A stretch of 5,423 nt of DNA from Acidimicrobiia bacterium (GTDB lineage Bacteria > Actinomycetota > Acidimicrobiia > Spongiisociales > ZC4RG35). The stretch lies in assembly GCA_009377735.1 (NCBI GenBank), contig WHTL01000278.1, positions 1 to 5,423 of the forward strand. Reading direction: 5' to 3'. Made by a program: the position numbers and the translations under genes. The notes beneath the pieces are model-generated. The model saw nothing but the letters and a program-made list of their open reading frames with translations. It was not told where the DNA came from and did not search any database. Positions 5,384 to 5,423 of this stretch are shown here, one piece after another; positions within the stretch are counted from its first letter, which is position 1, and every line of letters begins with the position of its first letter.

Positions 5384-5423
5384 TGTGGGCTTTGTTCCAG
5401 TTTCGGGTGTCAACGCCGACTGC
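5376..5423 (-). CDS. C-terminal end of an unidentified, possibly transposase, gene
   Basis: The minus-strand frame entering at 5423 reads AVGVDTRNWNKAHIT and stops at TGA 5378-5376. Fifteen residues are too few to identify a family, and I do not recognise them. The frame is proposed as coding because it ends just inside the presumed element boundary and would face the broken methyltransferase gene tail to tail, as a transposase near its element's end would. It overlaps the last codons of the plus-strand chimeric frame (stop 5381-5383), which is probably not natural coding. A plus-strand start at ATG 5384 (MWALFQFRV...) is the competing reading, with no good ribosome binding site. Confidence 0.3.
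   Translation of the reverse strand, partial: AVGVDTRNWNKAHIT

Larger units (their letters stand above)
5261..5423. mobile_element. Probable end of an insertion element (partial)
   Basis: The methyltransferase coding sequence stops being family-like at about 5261. From there to about 5345 the sequence is AT-richer than its surroundings, holds a perfect hairpin and a CAGGG...CCCTG pair, and is followed by the end of a minus-strand reading frame. A gene interrupted mid-domain, followed by short non-coding sequence and an inward gene, is the usual picture of an insertion sequence end. The exact boundary is unclear: it may be at about 5261 or, if the CAGGG at 5296 is the tip of a terminal repeat, with some decayed host sequence before it. 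No target duplication or second terminal repeat can be tested because the other end is outside the window, so the family is unassigned. A simple recombination or rearrangement junction would look similar. Confidence 0.45.

Noticed and set aside
1..5423. CRISPR array, tRNA, rRNA or riboswitch
   Set aside because: No regularly spaced repeats, clover-leaf pattern, ribosomal RNA stretches or known aptamer cores were noticed by eye on either strand.

Overview
The window is GC-rich and looks like an actinobacterial chromosome. The clues are GTG and ATG starts, a PPOX-fold protein of a type tied to coenzyme F420, and a possibly leaderless promoter; I cannot place it to genus. It reads as an accessory region: two intact gene modules sit between broken genes and the edge of a probable insertion element.

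Left part (1-571): the 5' end of a RibD/dihydrofolate-reductase-fold gene runs off the left edge on the minus strand. Behind it is a decayed helix-turn-helix remnant (146-423, minus) of the kind found at the ends of actinobacterial resolvases, with one frameshift and one apparent internal deletion.

Phosphate module (572-2363, minus): a Na+/phosphate cotransporter of the NptA/PF02690 type, with two inverted-topology repeats each carrying QSSS and GTN(I/V)GTT, is followed 7 nt later by a separate PhoU-like helical protein. They almost certainly form one operon for phosphate (or another oxyanion) transport and its control.

Middle (2364-3363): a divergent intergenic region, a PPOX-class F420-type oxidoreductase (2634-3101, plus), then about 260 nt without an intact gene that may hold the 3' stub of a GNAT acetyltransferase.

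Redox module (3364-5260): an XRE-cupin regulator (minus) and a thioredoxin-reductase-like flavoprotein fused to a class I SAM-dependent methyltransferase (plus) diverge from a 70-nt region. That region holds a striking set of operator-like repeats: CTTGC/GCAAG arms repeated at a 21-bp period, overlapping the likely promoter of the flavoprotein. The simplest reading is a self-regulated repressor and its target. The flavoprotein keeps the FAD motifs and the CPFC redox pair but lacks a visible NAD(P)H glycine motif.

Right edge (5261-5423): the methyltransferase domain breaks off after its SAM-binding motifs. The sequence changes character (AT-richer, hairpin plus T-run), and a minus-strand reading frame ends at 5376 and runs off the edge. 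This fits an insertion element that has cut the fusion gene; the element's family cannot be told from the part visible.
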